DNA of 52,466 nt from Malikia spinosa (GTDB taxonomy: Bacteria > Pseudomonadota > Gammaproteobacteria > Burkholderiales > Burkholderiaceae_C): positions 1 to 52,466 of the forward strand of contig NZ_PVLR01000027.1 of the NCBI RefSeq assembly GCF_002980625.1. Direction: 5' to 3'. Under the pieces are notes generated by a model. The model was not told the origin of the DNA, did no database searches, and saw only the letters and a list, made by a program, of their open reading frames with translations. The position numbers and the translations under genes were made by a program. Shown one piece after another: positions 41,743 through 52,319 of this stretch. Position 1 is the first letter of the stretch; the number at the start of each line of letters is the position of its first letter.

Positions 41743-42739
41743 ATGTCGCCACAGCATCAAACCTACCACCAAATACAGTCCGAAGATTGTGTGTCTCTTG
41801 CCAGCCTCAAGCAGCGTAACTACAGCGTGCATGAAATCGACAGTATTGTCGGTCGCTCCGCCAGCACCATCAGCCGTGAACTGCGACGTAGTGCCTCAAC
41901 CAGCCAGTACAACAGTACCGCTGCTCAGCAAAGCTGCTAGCGTCACCGCAGACAGTGCCACCCGATCCGAAAACTGCATTCTGACACTATCGTTTCTGTC
42001 ATCGTGCAGTATCTGCTGCGACAGCGCTGGTCGTCCGAACAGATTGCCCTGACACTGGCGCACATCTACCCCGAGGGCAATGAGCTCCGCGTCTCGCACG
42101 AGATCATTTACAACTTTATCTATACCCAACCAGTGGACAAGCTTCACAAATACCTGATCGCCTGCCTGCACAATACACTCACAAAAAACGCGCACCACAC
42201 AGCAAAGGCCAGGAACCGATGCAGACAGTTTCCAGACATGCTCAGCATCCACACGTATCCTGCCAAGAAGGATAATCGCTAGTATCTAGGCTGCAGGAAA
42301 GTCAACCTCATCAAATGCAACGCCAGCGCGGTGGGCAGCCAGATCGAAGCCCCTATTATTAATTCCGATCTCGCAATCGCACTCTAAGCTCATCAGCGCC
42401 GCCATTGAATTGCAGGCATTCACAGACGATGCACTACCCAACCCATGCGTCAGGGCCTAGCGCATAGGCGGAACCAGAAAATTTTTTACTAACCGAGTAA
42501 ATTGGCGTGACCATCTACTTTTAGTGATTCGCACAGCCTATGGCAGCACGACACCAACAAGAACACCAACGGACTGATGCGCCAGTACCGTCTTGTCTGT
42601 GCACAGCCGAGAGCAGCCCGACGAGATTACCGACTGAATCAATGATCAACCACGCAAGGGCCTCGGGGCACGATCACTACTGGTAGTTTATCGAAAGTTG
42701 CTACTGAACAGCTCCCAACATCCGCCCTTCATTTACTGA
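41743..42739 (+). pseudogene. Degenerate IS30-family transposase
   Basis: Several frames together read as one decayed IS30 transposase. 41743-41940 gives the N-terminal HTH (SLASLKQRNYSVHEIDSIVG, then STISRELRRS). 42004-42282 gives RQRWSSEQIALTLAHIYP, LRVSHEIIYNFIYTQP and DMLSIHTYPAK. Further on, LIKCNASAVGS, NKNTNGLMRQYR and NDQPRKGLGARS appear in changing frames. The end fits NSSQHPPFIY then stop at 42737. At least three frameshifts and several stops are present, so it cannot be active. No inverted repeats were recognised. It marks the left border of the AT-rich sugar gene island. Confidence 0.78.
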
Positions 42740-42863
42740 AAAACCGAATGTTGTGCTTCAATTTTTAAACTCACCCTCTTTACACGCACCAATACAAACA
42801 AGAAATTAAAAAACCACCAACAAAAACTCACTCAAAAAATACAATTACAACCACGGATAAAAA

Positions 42864-44075
42864 TTGATCAACAGAATACTAGGCTTCGGGATTATTCAAG
42901 CCCTTAATTATATATCGCCAATAATAATATTGCCAATTCTAGCGAAATCGCTATCGCTTTCCAGCTTTGGAGTCTACTCAGTCTACATAACAATAGCAAG
43001 TTTTGGCGCAATAATTGCCGACATGGGAATATCCACTGTTACAGCCCAGAAAATGTCGCGCGCGCAAACAAAAGAAATTACAGCCGAAATACTGGGGAGT
43101 GCACTCACAACAAGAGTCTCATTAACTCTCATCACATACTGCGCAGGATCCACAATAGGCCTTATATTTTTCAATAATGAATTCAACGCAATCAATATAA
43201 TCATCACTGCAATAGGCACGCTCGGGATAGTCGCCAACCCAAGCTACTACTACATAGCAAAGAATGAAATAAAAGAATTTGTCATAACAAACTCCATCGC
43301 CAAAGCGGTCACAGCAATACTAATGCTTATCCTAAGCACACAGGGAATGACCATAACCATTGCATTAGCAGCAACATTTACGCCACCCCTCATCGCATCA
43401 ATCGTATTAAATAAAAAATTATTTTTAAAATATGAAATTTCATGCAAAAATATCAATCCAATACAAGCCTTTCAAGAACTCATAAAGATCAAGACAATTG
43501 GAATTTCGTCACTGATGGCCTGGATATATATATCCTGCCCGATAATCATTACAGCAAAATATCTTGGCCCTGAATCAGCAGCCCTTTACGGAGCCGCCGA
43601 AAGGGTTATGAATGCAGTTAAAAGTCTACTAACGCCATTTTTAAATGCCATTCACCCCATCATCTTCAAAGATATTGACAAAAAAAGAAAAGTTTACAGA
43701 TCGAAAATATTACAGATAATTCAAATATCATTTATTTTTTGCCTGATAATTTCGTCATTCACAATCTGGTATTCAAGCGAAATATTCGAATTCATCGATA
43801 ACAACAAGTATAGCAAGTCCGCGAGCATCTTAAGCATACTGAGCATTATTCCGCTTTTTTTTGCAATTTCAAATATTCTAGGAAACTACGTACTGATAGC
43901 CAACTCAATGAACAAGCAATACTTCAAATCAATCCTAAGCGGATTAATTGTATTTGCAGTTCTAAATTATTTCAACAAGCAAAATCCAGAAAACATCGCC
44001 ATCTCAGCGGTTGCGGCAGAGATGGTGGTCTGCCTGCTCATGTCCATCTATTCATATAGGTTTCTCTCAAAATGA
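42864..44075 (+). CDS. wzx: Wzx-type oligosaccharide flippase
   Basis: This 403-residue Polysacc_synt-family membrane protein of about 12 helices begins MINRILGFGIIQALNYISPI and has YGAAERVMNAVKSLLTPF, typical of O-antigen flippases. It moves the undecaprenyl-linked repeat unit across the inner membrane. The start is TTG 42864, with a weak ribosome site; no earlier ATG fits. AT content is much higher than in upstream genes, and codons such as ATA and AAA are common, unlike the chromosome. The stop overlaps the next start (ATGA). Confidence 0.82.
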   Translation: MINRILGFGIIQALNYISPIIILPILAKSLSLSSFGVYSVYITIASFGAIIADMGISTVTAQKMSRAQTKEITAEILGSALTTRVSLTLITYCAGSTIGLIFFNNEFNAINIIITAIGTLGIVANPSYYYIAKNEIKEFVITNSIAKAVTAILMLILSTQGMTITIALAATFTPPLIASIVLNKKLFLKYEISCKNINPIQAFQELIKIKTIGISSLMAWIYISCPIIITAKYLGPESAALYGAAERVMNAVKSLLTPFLNAIHPIIFKDIDKKRKVYRSKILQIIQISFIFCLIISSFTIWYSSEIFEFIDNNKYSKSASILSILSIIPLFFAISNILGNYVLIANSMNKQYFKSILSGLIVFAVLNYFNKQNPENIAISAVAAEMVVCLLMSIYSYRFLSK

Positions 44076-45046
44076 ATGTCAGCTTTGTAATTAGAACCTA
44101 CAACGAAGAGAAGTACATTGAAGAAGTCATCAAGAAGATTAAAGCTCAAGCAACCAATCACGACATTGAAATAATTATTGTCGACTCCGAATCAACCGAT
44201 GGGACTGTTGAGATATCCAGAAAACTTGGTGCAAAAATAGTTCACATAACAAAGAGCGAGTGGTCTTGGGGCAGATCCCTCAACAAAGGAATAGAAGCAT
44301 CAAACTCTGATTACATTGCAATAATATCTGGGCACTGCATCTTAGCCTCAGATCAATGGGTTGAAACCTCGATACATACAATCCAAGAAGGCTATGATGC
44401 AATATATGGACGCCAGATACCAATCAAAGGATTAGATTATTTCGAAGAATACGAACTCTTCAAATGGTATCCAGACATCGACTTATGCAAACTTTCAATT
44501 AAAAATCAAACTGGAATATCGAACGCTGCCTGCTTCATGAAAAGAGAAGCCTGGAATCAAGTAAAATTTGATGAAGAAGCGCAGAGCATGGAAGATGGAA
44601 TATGGGCGACGACAGCAATCAAACTTGGACTGCGAGTAGGATACACATCCAGAACGTGCTTGTATCACAGCCATCCATTTGACGCAGAGTATACATATAG
44701 GAAATGGTACTCCAGAACTCTTGCAGGCTTACGATATGCAGATATATTATTTTCTGGAAATAAGATCTACAAAACAAAGCGGCTTATAAAAAGACACCTA
44801 TTCATTCTGATAATAATAAAAAACTCTCTTCTCGAGCTAATAGATTTTCAATACTTCTTCAAGGAAAACAAAGCAGTAAGCTTCAAGGCAGCATGCTACT
44901 TCATACTGCTGAAGTATTATGCAATAATTAAATCCCAACAAAGCTACAACAAAAACATAAACGTCAAATATTGGGGCGTACAGCAGAGCAACAGATTAAT
45001 GACCAATATCAGCAATAATCTGAATGGTATGTTTCAAAAAAAATAA
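44072..45046 (+). CDS. Family 2 glycosyltransferase (GT-A fold)
   Basis: This 324-residue enzyme opens MNVSFVIRTYNEEKYIEEVI with the GT2 nucleotide-sugar loop, then IIIVDSESTDGTVEI, where the DSxSxDGT segment is diagnostic. DXD-like contacts may lie near YIAIISGHCI; EDGIWATTAIKLG gives the catalytic base region. The C-terminal third is basic and hydrophobic, probably membrane associated. The donor is unknown; related rhamnosyltransferases share this layout and dTDP-rhamnose is made by the locus. It shares the AT-rich composition and is coupled to the flippase by a four-base overlap. Confidence 0.82.
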   Translation: MNVSFVIRTYNEEKYIEEVIKKIKAQATNHDIEIIIVDSESTDGTVEISRKLGAKIVHITKSEWSWGRSLNKGIEASNSDYIAIISGHCILASDQWVETSIHTIQEGYDAIYGRQIPIKGLDYFEEYELFKWYPDIDLCKLSIKNQTGISNAACFMKREAWNQVKFDEEAQSMEDGIWATTAIKLGLRVGYTSRTCLYHSHPFDAEYTYRKWYSRTLAGLRYADILFSGNKIYKTKRLIKRHLFILIIIKNSLLELIDFQYFFKENKAVSFKAACYFILLKYYAIIKSQQSYNKNINVKYWGVQQSNRLMTNISNNLNGMFQKK

Positions 45047-45685
45047 GCAGACGTCATTCTGTTTTCTGAAGCAGAAATCATTACCCTGATCATGCGAAAT
45101 GATCCAATCAATAATGCTGAAATAAGGTCTAACCTGTTCCTGGCTGCTCAGGTAGCGCTGTGCCAAATCGGCTAAATCCGGGCAGTATGGCAGAGCGCCG
45201 ATGTGCGGGTGTCGTTGGCGCCGGTGCGCGATAGTGGTATTCAACATGCTGGGCGTAATCAGAGCGGCGCAACGCGTGTATGGCGCGAAAATTAAAGCGC
45301 GGCTATAAGCCATGCCACATCCACGCACACGCGATCCACGGTTCAGAGTCTGGAGACATCGTCACGCCAGAGGACTGGGAGGTCTTCAATGACGCCAGCG
45401 CACTCGATAGTGCGCAATCACTGTTGAGCAGACACGCCTGCTGGTGCCGTTAGCACAATATACCAAGCCCTCCGCGCGGCGAAACACCGACAAAACCCGC
45501 CGCCAAGCATGCGCACTCCCACCCGAAAGCCCTATATATGACTTGCCAAGTTGCTGGCCGTCAGGGCAGCAAAGGCACCTTGAAATCACTCGTCATTAGT
45601 TTCGAACATCATCCTTAGCGCGCACAAAAAACAAGGCATGTTTTGATAACATCTATCAAAACAAAAAACAACTAGGAAGTTAATT
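45047..45685. other. Unidentified relic inside the AT-rich island
   Basis: 639 bases without a convincing gene. From about 45140 to 45540 the GC content is clearly higher than in both neighbours. Minus-strand frames at 44996-45328 and 45386-45589, and a plus frame with TPEDWEVFNDASALDSAQSL, are short and interrupted, as in a decayed gene or insertion sequence. I recognise no family. The last 80 bases are AT-rich and include AGGAAG, the ribosome site of the polymerase gene. Confidence 0.4.
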
Positions 45686-46897
45686 TTGAATAATTTACTT
45701 AATAGCCAAAATACCAAGAAAATCTCGAAATGGACTTATCCACACACAATAATTTTTTTCACCATTTTAATATATCTCACGCCTGCACTAATTATTGAAC
45801 TAACCAACCATCCATACCTTGCATCATACAACTCAGGCTTAAGACTAAACAATCCAATTTCAGTATATGGAATAATATCAGCACTAGCCGCGCTAGTATT
45901 TATCATATTTAAATTTCCAGTATTAAAGATATCAGTCAGCGCAAGTGAAATTGAAAATAAAAAATATTTAACATTAGTACTGGCTTCCTGGATCGTTATT
46001 TTCTTATACAGCATGATTGAACTAAACAATTCACTCGAATTGATCAATCTTGCCGAAACGCTATTCACCGATGTAATTTCATTCTCCATAAGACAACCAA
46101 TGATTGGAGTCATACTAAGCGAAGGCGGGAAACTCAAATATTACTTCCTGGCTCATTTTGGCGTCATCATTTGGTTTTACATCTTCTCACTATGGGATAA
46201 AAATTCAATTCCCAGGAAGTTTTTACTCATTCTGACTTTTTTTGGACTTCTATTTATATACTTCCTAATGACCAGAAGAGAGATTCTAATATACGCAATC
46301 TTAGTTTTTATGATTGGATTTGGTAGCAGGATAAATATTAAAATAATTGCCGGCATGGTGATTTTATCGATCGCTTCTGTTATAGCATCCGTAAATCTTC
46401 GCATAGGAAGCGATCACATTCTTGATCTATCAAATTACTTCGCTAGCGAGGAATTTTATCCATTCCAACTCTCGGCATTTCTTATTGACTCATGGATTGA
46501 TTTTTTTGAAATTAGAAGCCCATTGGAAATGACACCTATCAATCTAATAGGAGGAGGGGCCTCTGTTCTGTCGCCGCAGATAGTGGCGGAAAAATTCAAC
46601 CACTTTGGACCAGGTCCAACAATTGGAATATTTTATCCAATAATTTCATTTGGATTCATATTGCCGATTTTGTATTTAATGTACTACTCAATAATAATTA
46701 ACTCAATACATAATCTATACCTAAATCCAAAGACGAAACGACTCGCAACTCCAATCTATAGCTTCCTTATCCTCAAGCTATTTCTGCTAGTTAGAAACGG
46801 AGAGTTCATCAATAATACAATAGACTGCTTGATATTTTTAATACTGTATTCCCCATTTTTTTTCATCGAAATATCTTTAAATAAAACAGAATCATGA
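45686..46897 (+). CDS. wzy: Wzy-type O-antigen / polysaccharide polymerase
   Basis: This 403-residue integral membrane protein has about 10-11 hydrophobic segments and a larger periplasmic loop around residues 245-305 (ILDLSNYFASEEFYPFQ and GGGASVLSPQIVAEKFN), the usual topology of Wzy polymerases. Wzy proteins have little sequence conservation, so the call rests on topology and on position between flippase and glycosyltransferases. TTG 45686 is the start, with AGGAAG nine bases upstream. The stop overlaps the next gene start. AT-rich like its neighbours. Confidence 0.65.
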   Translation: MNNLLNSQNTKKISKWTYPHTIIFFTILIYLTPALIIELTNHPYLASYNSGLRLNNPISVYGIISALAALVFIIFKFPVLKISVSASEIENKKYLTLVLASWIVIFLYSMIELNNSLELINLAETLFTDVISFSIRQPMIGVILSEGGKLKYYFLAHFGVIIWFYIFSLWDKNSIPRKFLLILTFFGLLFIYFLMTRREILIYAILVFMIGFGSRINIKIIAGMVILSIASVIASVNLRIGSDHILDLSNYFASEEFYPFQLSAFLIDSWIDFFEIRSPLEMTPINLIGGGASVLSPQIVAEKFNHFGPGPTIGIFYPIISFGFILPILYLMYYSIIINSIHNLYLNPKTKRLATPIYSFLILKLFLLVRNGEFINNTIDCLIFLILYSPFFFIEISLNKTES

Positions 46898-47796
46898 GCT
46901 CAAAAATATGCGGGATTGTTATTTTTTACAACCCGACAAGTCAACATATAGAATCACTAAAAACAAATCTCGATGTACTAGACGGACTGATCGTTGTTGT
47001 AAACGGAGAATGGGACGATAGATTCCATGAACTATCCGACAGAAAAAATATCGAATTTATCATAGAAGGCAGTAATCTAGGAATAGCAAAAGCAACAAAT
47101 GACGGAATATTAAAAGCCAAACTTTACAATGCGTACACTCACGTATGCCTTTTGGATCAAGACACAAATCTTCCGAAGAACTATAGAGATATCCTCCTAC
47201 TCTGGGATAACTTGAATCCAAAAAATAAAGTAGGAATCATAGCTCCTACCTACAAAAATCCACGGACAAACATAGCTGCAAAAGCACTTATTTTCAATAA
47301 ATATACCTTTAATAGATTTCAACCCAGCAATCATATAGAGCGCGTTTCATGTCCGATTGCCTCAGGATCACTACTTTCTCTAGAAATTTTTGATCAAGTC
47401 GGATTACTCAGGGAAGATCTTTTCATTGATTACGTAGACAACGAGTTCTCCCTCAGGCTGTTAAGCAAAGGCTATGTTAATTACATGACATCAAACATTT
47501 GCATGCTTCACGAACTAGGAGAACAAAAAATATTTCGACTTCTAGGACTTGAAATCAGGCCAACCAATCACTCCCCAATCAGAAAATACTACATATCAAG
47601 AAACAGGATGGAAATTATTAAATGCTACGGCCTAAAAACTCCATCGATAATCACATTTGAACTTATTGCAATTTTCTACGATCTATTCAGAGTCATCGCT
47701 TTCGAAACAAAAAAGCTAGAGAAAATTCAACTATCATTTCTAGGATTTTTAGACTTCACTCGACGCCGATTCGGAAAAATCAATGACTGGCGATAA
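46894..47796 (+). CDS. Rhamnosyltransferase-like family 2 glycosyltransferase
   Basis: This 300-residue GT2 enzyme starts KICGIVIFYNP, followed by LIVVVNGEWDD and NLGIAKATNDGI, typical of the RfbF/WbbL-like rhamnosyltransferase group. LLDQDTNLP is the DXD-type metal site (D-Q-D), and FIDYVDNEFSLRLLSKGY holds the expected catalytic acidic residues. It probably adds L-rhamnose from the dTDP-rhamnose made by the following rml genes. It is the last AT-rich gene; a 100-base AT-rich gap separates it from rfbB, where composition flips back to GC-rich. Confidence 0.8.
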   Translation: MSSKICGIVIFYNPTSQHIESLKTNLDVLDGLIVVVNGEWDDRFHELSDRKNIEFIIEGSNLGIAKATNDGILKAKLYNAYTHVCLLDQDTNLPKNYRDILLLWDNLNPKNKVGIIAPTYKNPRTNIAAKALIFNKYTFNRFQPSNHIERVSCPIASGSLLSLEIFDQVGLLREDLFIDYVDNEFSLRLLSKGYVNYMTSNICMLHELGEQKIFRLLGLEIRPTNHSPIRKYYISRNRMEIIKCYGLKTPSIITFELIAIFYDLFRVIAFETKKLEKIQLSFLGFLDFTRRRFGKINDWR

Positions 47797-47896
47797 AAAA
47801 TCAGCAGCCTAAAACTTTATTAAAATCTTCAATCTGGCCATCTCTGTTCGCAGAAAACACCAAATTTAATCAATTCACTTTTAGCATCAATTTTTC

Positions 47897-48970
47897 ATGA
47901 TTTTAATAACTGGCGGCGCCGGCTTCATCGGCAGCAACTTCGTGCTCGACTGGCTCAGCGCATCTGATGAGCCCGTCATCAACCTCGACAAGCTGACCTA
48001 CGCCGGCAACCTCGAGAACCTGGCTTCGCTCCAGGGCAATCCCAACCATGTCTTCGTCCAGGGCGACCTCGGCGACCGCGAGCTGGTCGATCGGCTGCTG
48101 GCCGAGCACCGTCCGCGCGCGGTGCTCAACTTCGCGGCCGAAAGCCATGTCGACCGCAGCATCCACGGCCCCGAGGACTTCATCCAGACCAACATCCTCG
48201 GCACCTTCCGCCTGCTGGAGTCGGTGCGCGCCTACTGGGCAGGCCTGCCGGCCGACGACAAGGCCGACTTCCGCTTCCTGCATGTCAGCACCGACGAGGT
48301 CTATGGCACGCTGTCGAAGGAAGATCCGCCCTTCGCCGAGGACCACCGCTACGAGCCCAACAGCCCGTATTCGGCCAGCAAGGCCGCCAGCGACCATCTG
48401 GTGCGCGCCTGGCATCACACCTACGGCCTGCCGGTGCTGACCACCAACTGCAGCAACAACTACGGCCCGTATCACTTCCCCGAGAAGCTGATCCCGCTGA
48501 TGATCGTCAATGCCCTGGCCGGCAAGCACCTGCCGGTCTACGGCGACGGCATGCAGATCCGCGACTGGCTCTACGTCAAGGACCATTGCAGCGCGATCCG
48601 CCGCGTGCTCGAAGGCGGCCGCCTGGGCGAGACCTACAACGTCGGCGGCTGGAACGAGAAGCCCAACATCGAGATCGTGCAGCGGGTCTGCGCCCTGCTC
48701 GACGAGCTGCGCCCCAAGGCCGACGGCAGCTCCTACGCGACCCAAATCACCTATGTGACCGACCGTCCGGGCCATGACCGACGCTACGCGATCGACGCGC
48801 GCAAGATCGAGCGCGAGCTGGGCTGGAAGCCGGCCGAGACCTTCGAAACCGGCATCCGCAAGACGGTCGAATGGTATCTGGGCAATCCGGACTGGGTCGC
48901 CCATGTGCAAAGCGGCAGCTACCGCGACTGGGTCGCCAAGCAATACGCCAGCGAAGCGCCATCGGCATGA
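47897..48970 (+). CDS. rfbB: dTDP-glucose 4,6-dehydratase
   Basis: This 357-residue short-chain dehydrogenase (RmlB) is the second enzyme of dTDP-L-rhamnose synthesis. NAD-binding [10 protein letters not shown] lies at the start, DEVYG with the catalytic Asp/Glu region near residue 134 and YSASKAASD gives the Tyr-x3-Lys pair. Length is normal. GC-rich codon use returns abruptly here, so the gene belongs to the host-like part of the locus. It overlaps rfbD by four bases. No special regulation is visible; the AT-rich leader may carry a promoter. Confidence 0.96.
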   Translation: MILITGGAGFIGSNFVLDWLSASDEPVINLDKLTYAGNLENLASLQGNPNHVFVQGDLGDRELVDRLLAEHRPRAVLNFAAESHVDRSIHGPEDFIQTNILGTFRLLESVRAYWAGLPADDKADFRFLHVSTDEVYGTLSKEDPPFAEDHRYEPNSPYSASKAASDHLVRAWHHTYGLPVLTTNCSNNYGPYHFPEKLIPLMIVNALAGKHLPVYGDGMQIRDWLYVKDHCSAIRRVLEGGRLGETYNVGGWNEKPNIEIVQRVCALLDELRPKADGSSYATQITYVTDRPGHDRRYAIDARKIERELGWKPAETFETGIRKTVEWYLGNPDWVAHVQSGSYRDWVAKQYASEAPSA

Positions 48971-49878
48971 GTGCCGTAACTCTGACGCCCACCATCCTGC
49001 TGCTGGGCAAGAGCGGCCAGGTCGGCTGGGAGCTGCAGCGCAGCCTCAGCGTCCTGGGCCAGGTCGTGGCGCTGGATCGCCACAGCAGCGACTACTGCGG
49101 TGACCTGTCCGATCTGGCAAGCCTGCAGGCCACGGTGCGTGCACTGCGGCCGCAGGTGATCGTCAACGCTGCCGCGCACACCGCGGTCGACAAGGCCGAG
49201 AGCGAGCCTGAATTGGCGCGACTGATCAACGCGCTGGCACCGCAGGCGCTGGCACAGGCCGCGAACGAGGTCGGCGCCTGGCTGGTGCACTACAGCACCG
49301 ACTATGTCTTCGATGGCAGTGGCGACCAGCCCTGGCAGGAAGCCGATGCGACCGGCCCGCTCAATACCTATGGCCACAGCAAGCTGGAAGGCGAGCAGCT
49401 GATCGCCCAGGCCTGCGCGCGGCATCTGATCTTTCGCACCAGCTGGGTCTACGCGGCGCGCGGCGGCAACTTCGCCAAGACCATGCTGCGCCTGGCCAAG
49501 GAACGCGAACGCCTGAGCGTGATCGACGACCAGCGCGGTGCGCCAACTGGCGCCGAGCTGATCGCCGACGTGACCGCGCATGCCGTTCGGCAGGTCCTGC
49601 GCACCGGCAGCGGCTATGGGCTTTACCACCTGGCCGCTGCCGGTGAAACCTCCTGGCATGGCTATGCCAGCCAGGTGGTCGAGATCGCACGCCGGCTCCA
49701 GCCCGGGCTCGAACTCAAGGTGCAGGCGATCGATCCGGTGCCGACCAGCGCCTTCCCGACCCCGGCCCGGCGACCGCACAACTCGCGCCTGGACACGACC
49801 CGACTGCAGCAGACCTTCGGCCTGACGCTGCCGCCCTGGCAGCAGGGCATCGAGCGCCTGCTGGCCGAAATCCTCTGA
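48967..49878 (+). CDS. rfbD: dTDP-4-dehydrorhamnose reductase
   Basis: This 303-residue RmlD-type reductase catalyses the last step to dTDP-L-rhamnose with NAD(P)[11 protein letters not shown] is the nucleotide loop, with [21 protein letters not shown] and the catalytic YGHSK typical of RmlD. The frame is open 32 codons upstream inside rfbB, but ATG 48967 overlaps the rfbB stop (ATGA) and fits the family start. The next gene, rfbA, begins 21 bases after the stop. Confidence 0.95.
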   Translation: MSAVTLTPTILLLGKSGQVGWELQRSLSVLGQVVALDRHSSDYCGDLSDLASLQATVRALRPQVIVNAAAHTAVDKAESEPELARLINALAPQALAQAANEVGAWLVHYSTDYVFDGSGDQPWQEADATGPLNTYGHSKLEGEQLIAQACARHLIFRTSWVYAARGGNFAKTMLRLAKERERLSVIDDQRGAPTGAELIADVTAHAVRQVLRTGSGYGLYHLAAAGETSWHGYASQVVEIARRLQPGLELKVQAIDPVPTSAFPTPARRPHNSRLDTTRLQQTFGLTLPPWQQGIERLLAEIL

Positions 49879-49899
49879 CCTCCAACCCTCGAATTCATC

Positions 49900-50772
49900 A
49901 TGACTGATCGCAAAGGCATCATCCTGGCCGGCGGCTCCGGCACCCGCCTCTATCCCGTGACCCAGGCTGTCAGCAAGCAGCTCATGCCGGTCTACGACAA
50001 GCCGATGGTCTATTACCCGCTCAGCACGCTGATGCTCAGCGGCATCCGCGACGTGCTGCTGATCAGCACGCCGCAGGACACGCCGCGCTTTGCCGACCTG
50101 CTGGGCGACGGCAGCCAGTGGGGCATGAACATCCAGTACGCGGTCCAGCCGAGTCCGGACGGCCTGGCCCAGGCCTTCATCATCGGCAAGGACTTTGTCG
50201 GTCACCACCCGAGCGCGCTGGTGCTGGGCGACAACATCTTCTACGGCCATGACCTGGGCAAGCAGCTGCACAACGCCGATGCACGCACCGAGGGCGCCAG
50301 CGTGTTTGCCTACCATGTGCACGACCCCGAGCGCTACGGCGTGGTGGAATTCGACCAGGAGTTCCGCGCCCTCAGCATCGAGGAAAAGCCCCAGCACCCG
50401 AAGTCGAACTACGCGGTCACGGGCCTGTACTTCTACGACCAGCAGGTGTGCGACATTGCGGCCGACATCCAGCCGTCGCCGCGTGGCGAGCTCGAGATCA
50501 CCGATGTCAACAAGCGCTACCTGGAACTGGGCCAGCTCAATGTCGAGATCATGGGTCGCGGCTACGCCTGGCTTGACACCGGCACCCATGACAGCCTGCT
50601 GGAAGCCGCCAGCTTCATCGCGACGCTGCAAAAGCGCCAGGGCCTGCAGGTGTCCTGCCCGGAGGAAATCGCCTTCCGCCAGGGCTGGATTGATGCCGCC
50701 AAGCTGCAGCAACTGGCCGAGCCGCTCAAGAAGAATGGCTATGGGCAATACCTGCTGAGCCTGCTCAAGTAA
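49900..50772 (+). CDS. rfbA: Glucose-1-phosphate thymidylyltransferase
   Basis: This 290-residue RmlA enzyme makes dTDP-glucose from dTTP and glucose-1-phosphate, the first and feedback-inhibited step of the pathway. Signature [17 protein letters not shown] at the N-terminus, GDNIFYG near residue 111 (metal Asp) and [15 protein letters not shown] are all present. Length is standard. It lies between rfbD and rfbC, 20 bases before the latter. The order B-D-A-C is one of the usual arrangements. Confidence 0.96.
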   Translation: MTDRKGIILAGGSGTRLYPVTQAVSKQLMPVYDKPMVYYPLSTLMLSGIRDVLLISTPQDTPRFADLLGDGSQWGMNIQYAVQPSPDGLAQAFIIGKDFVGHHPSALVLGDNIFYGHDLGKQLHNADARTEGASVFAYHVHDPERYGVVEFDQEFRALSIEEKPQHPKSNYAVTGLYFYDQQVCDIAADIQPSPRGELEITDVNKRYLELGQLNVEIMGRGYAWLDTGTHDSLLEAASFIATLQKRQGLQVSCPEEIAFRQGWIDAAKLQQLAEPLKKNGYGQYLLSLLK

Positions 50773-50792
50773 ACCGTTTACCGCCCTACGCC

Positions 50793-51344
50793 ATGCCATT
50801 CACCGTTACACCCACCGCCCTTCCCGAAGTCCTGGTGCTCGAGCCCAGGGTCTTTGGCGATGCGCGCGGCTTCTTCTACGAGAGTTTCAACGCACGCGAC
50901 TTCACCCAGGCCACCGGGCTGCAGGTCGAGTTCGTGCAGGACAACCACAGCAAGTCGGCCCGTGGCGTGCTGCGCGGCCTGCATTACCAGATCGCGCATG
51001 CCCAGGGCAAGCTGGTGCGCGTGGTGCAGGGCGAGGTGTTCGACGTCGCGGTCGACCTGCGCCGCAGTTCGCCCACCTTCGGCCAGTGGGTCGGCGTGCA
51101 CCTGAGCGCCGACAACCACAGGCAGCTCTGGGTCCCGCCGGGCTTTGCCCATGGCTTCGTGGTGCTGAGCGAGTCAGCCGAATTCCTCTACAAGACCACC
51201 GACTACTGGTACGCCGAGCACGAGCGCAGCCTGCTCTGGAATGATCCGGCGATCGGCATCGCCTGGCCGATCGACTTCAAGCCGCAGCTGGCAGCCAAGG
51301 ATGCGGCAGCCAAGTTGTTTGCTGAAGCAGACACCTACGAGTAA
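50793..51344 (+). CDS. rfbC: dTDP-4-dehydrorhamnose 3,5-epimerase
   Basis: This 183-residue cupin-fold RmlC shows FVQDNHSKSARGVLRGLHYQ with the catalytic His, VVQGEVFDVAVDLRRSSPTF and PPGFAHGFVVLSESAEFLYK. All family segments are in place and the length is typical. It converts dTDP-4-keto-6-deoxyglucose to the L-lyxo form before RfbD acts. It is four bases from the next glycosyltransferase start, so the four rml genes and that enzyme appear to form one transcript. Confidence 0.96.
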   Translation: MPFTVTPTALPEVLVLEPRVFGDARGFFYESFNARDFTQATGLQVEFVQDNHSKSARGVLRGLHYQIAHAQGKLVRVVQGEVFDVAVDLRRSSPTFGQWVGVHLSADNHRQLWVPPGFAHGFVVLSESAEFLYKTTDYWYAEHERSLLWNDPAIGIAWPIDFKPQLAAKDAAAKLFAEADTYE

Positions 51345-51347
51345 CGC

Positions 51348-52268
51348 ATGACACGCATCGCTTGTGTTGTTCCGACCTACAACGGACGTAGAGATCTGGC
51401 TAGACTACTGGACTCCTTGGAAGGCCAGACAGCGGAATTCGACACCTTCATCGTTGACTCCAGCTCCAAGGACGGGACGCTGGAACTGGCACGTGAGCGG
51501 GTCAGCAACGTGACCGTTATCCCGTCTGGCGAGTTCAACCACGGTGGTACCCGCCAGTTGATGATCGACAGAAATCCTGGCTATGACATTTATGTCTACC
51601 TGACGCAGGATGCCTGCTTGGCGGAAAAAACGGCTATCGAGCAGCTGGTGAAGCCGTTTTCGGATCCAAGAGTTGGCGCCGTTTGCGGACGACAACTGCC
51701 GCATTTGGACGCCACACCACTGGCACAACATGCGCGGCTGTTCAATTATCCGGATGGTATACAGGTTAAGGTCATGGCCGACGCACCCAGCCTGGGGATC
51801 AAGACCGCATTCATGTCCAACTCGTTCGCGGCTTATCGCAGTGCTGCGCTCAAAGCCGCGGGGGGCTTTCCGGTTCATGTAATTTTTGCCGAGGACATGT
51901 ATGCCACGGCAAAGATGCTGATGCAAGGTTGGAAAGTGGCTTACGCTGGGGACGCACAATGCCGTCACTCGCACAACTACACCTTGATGGAAGAATTCAA
52001 ACGCTATTTCGACATGGGCGTTTTCCACGCTCGCGAGCCCTGGATACGGGAAAATTTCGGCGGAGCTGGAGGCGAAGGCTTGCGCTACGTCAAGTCCGAA
52101 CTGTCGTTCCTAGGCTTGGGCCGGTTTTATCTTTGGCCGTCAGCCATGGTCCGTAACGCCGTCAAGTTGGCAGGCTACAAGCTGGGCCAAAAGGATGCGC
52201 GTCTTCCTATCCATTGGAAGCGAAAGCTGGGGATGTACCGCCGCTACTGGGATGGTCCATTTGCCTGA
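51348..52268 (+). CDS. Family 2 glycosyltransferase, probable rhamnosyltransferase
   Basis: This 306-residue GT2 enzyme begins RIACVVPTYNGRRDL, with FIVDSSSKDGTLELA and GEFNHGGTR, a motif shared by bacterial rhamnosyltransferases. YLTQDACL is the metal-site region and FAEDMYATAKMLMQGWKV holds the catalytic acidic pair. Composition is moderately GC-rich but less extreme than the rml genes, so it may have a different history. Its place directly after rfbC supports use of dTDP-L-rhamnose. The order of sugars in the repeat unit cannot be derived. Confidence 0.83.
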   Translation: MTRIACVVPTYNGRRDLARLLDSLEGQTAEFDTFIVDSSSKDGTLELARERVSNVTVIPSGEFNHGGTRQLMIDRNPGYDIYVYLTQDACLAEKTAIEQLVKPFSDPRVGAVCGRQLPHLDATPLAQHARLFNYPDGIQVKVMADAPSLGIKTAFMSNSFAAYRSAALKAAGGFPVHVIFAEDMYATAKMLMQGWKVAYAGDAQCRHSHNYTLMEEFKRYFDMGVFHAREPWIRENFGGAGGEGLRYVKSELSFLGLGRFYLWPSAMVRNAVKLAGYKLGQKDARLPIHWKRKLGMYRRYWDGPFA

Positions 52269-52319
52269 CAGTACGTATTTGATGGTGGCGAAAAGATGTC
52301 AATCAAAATTGAAGGCGAT

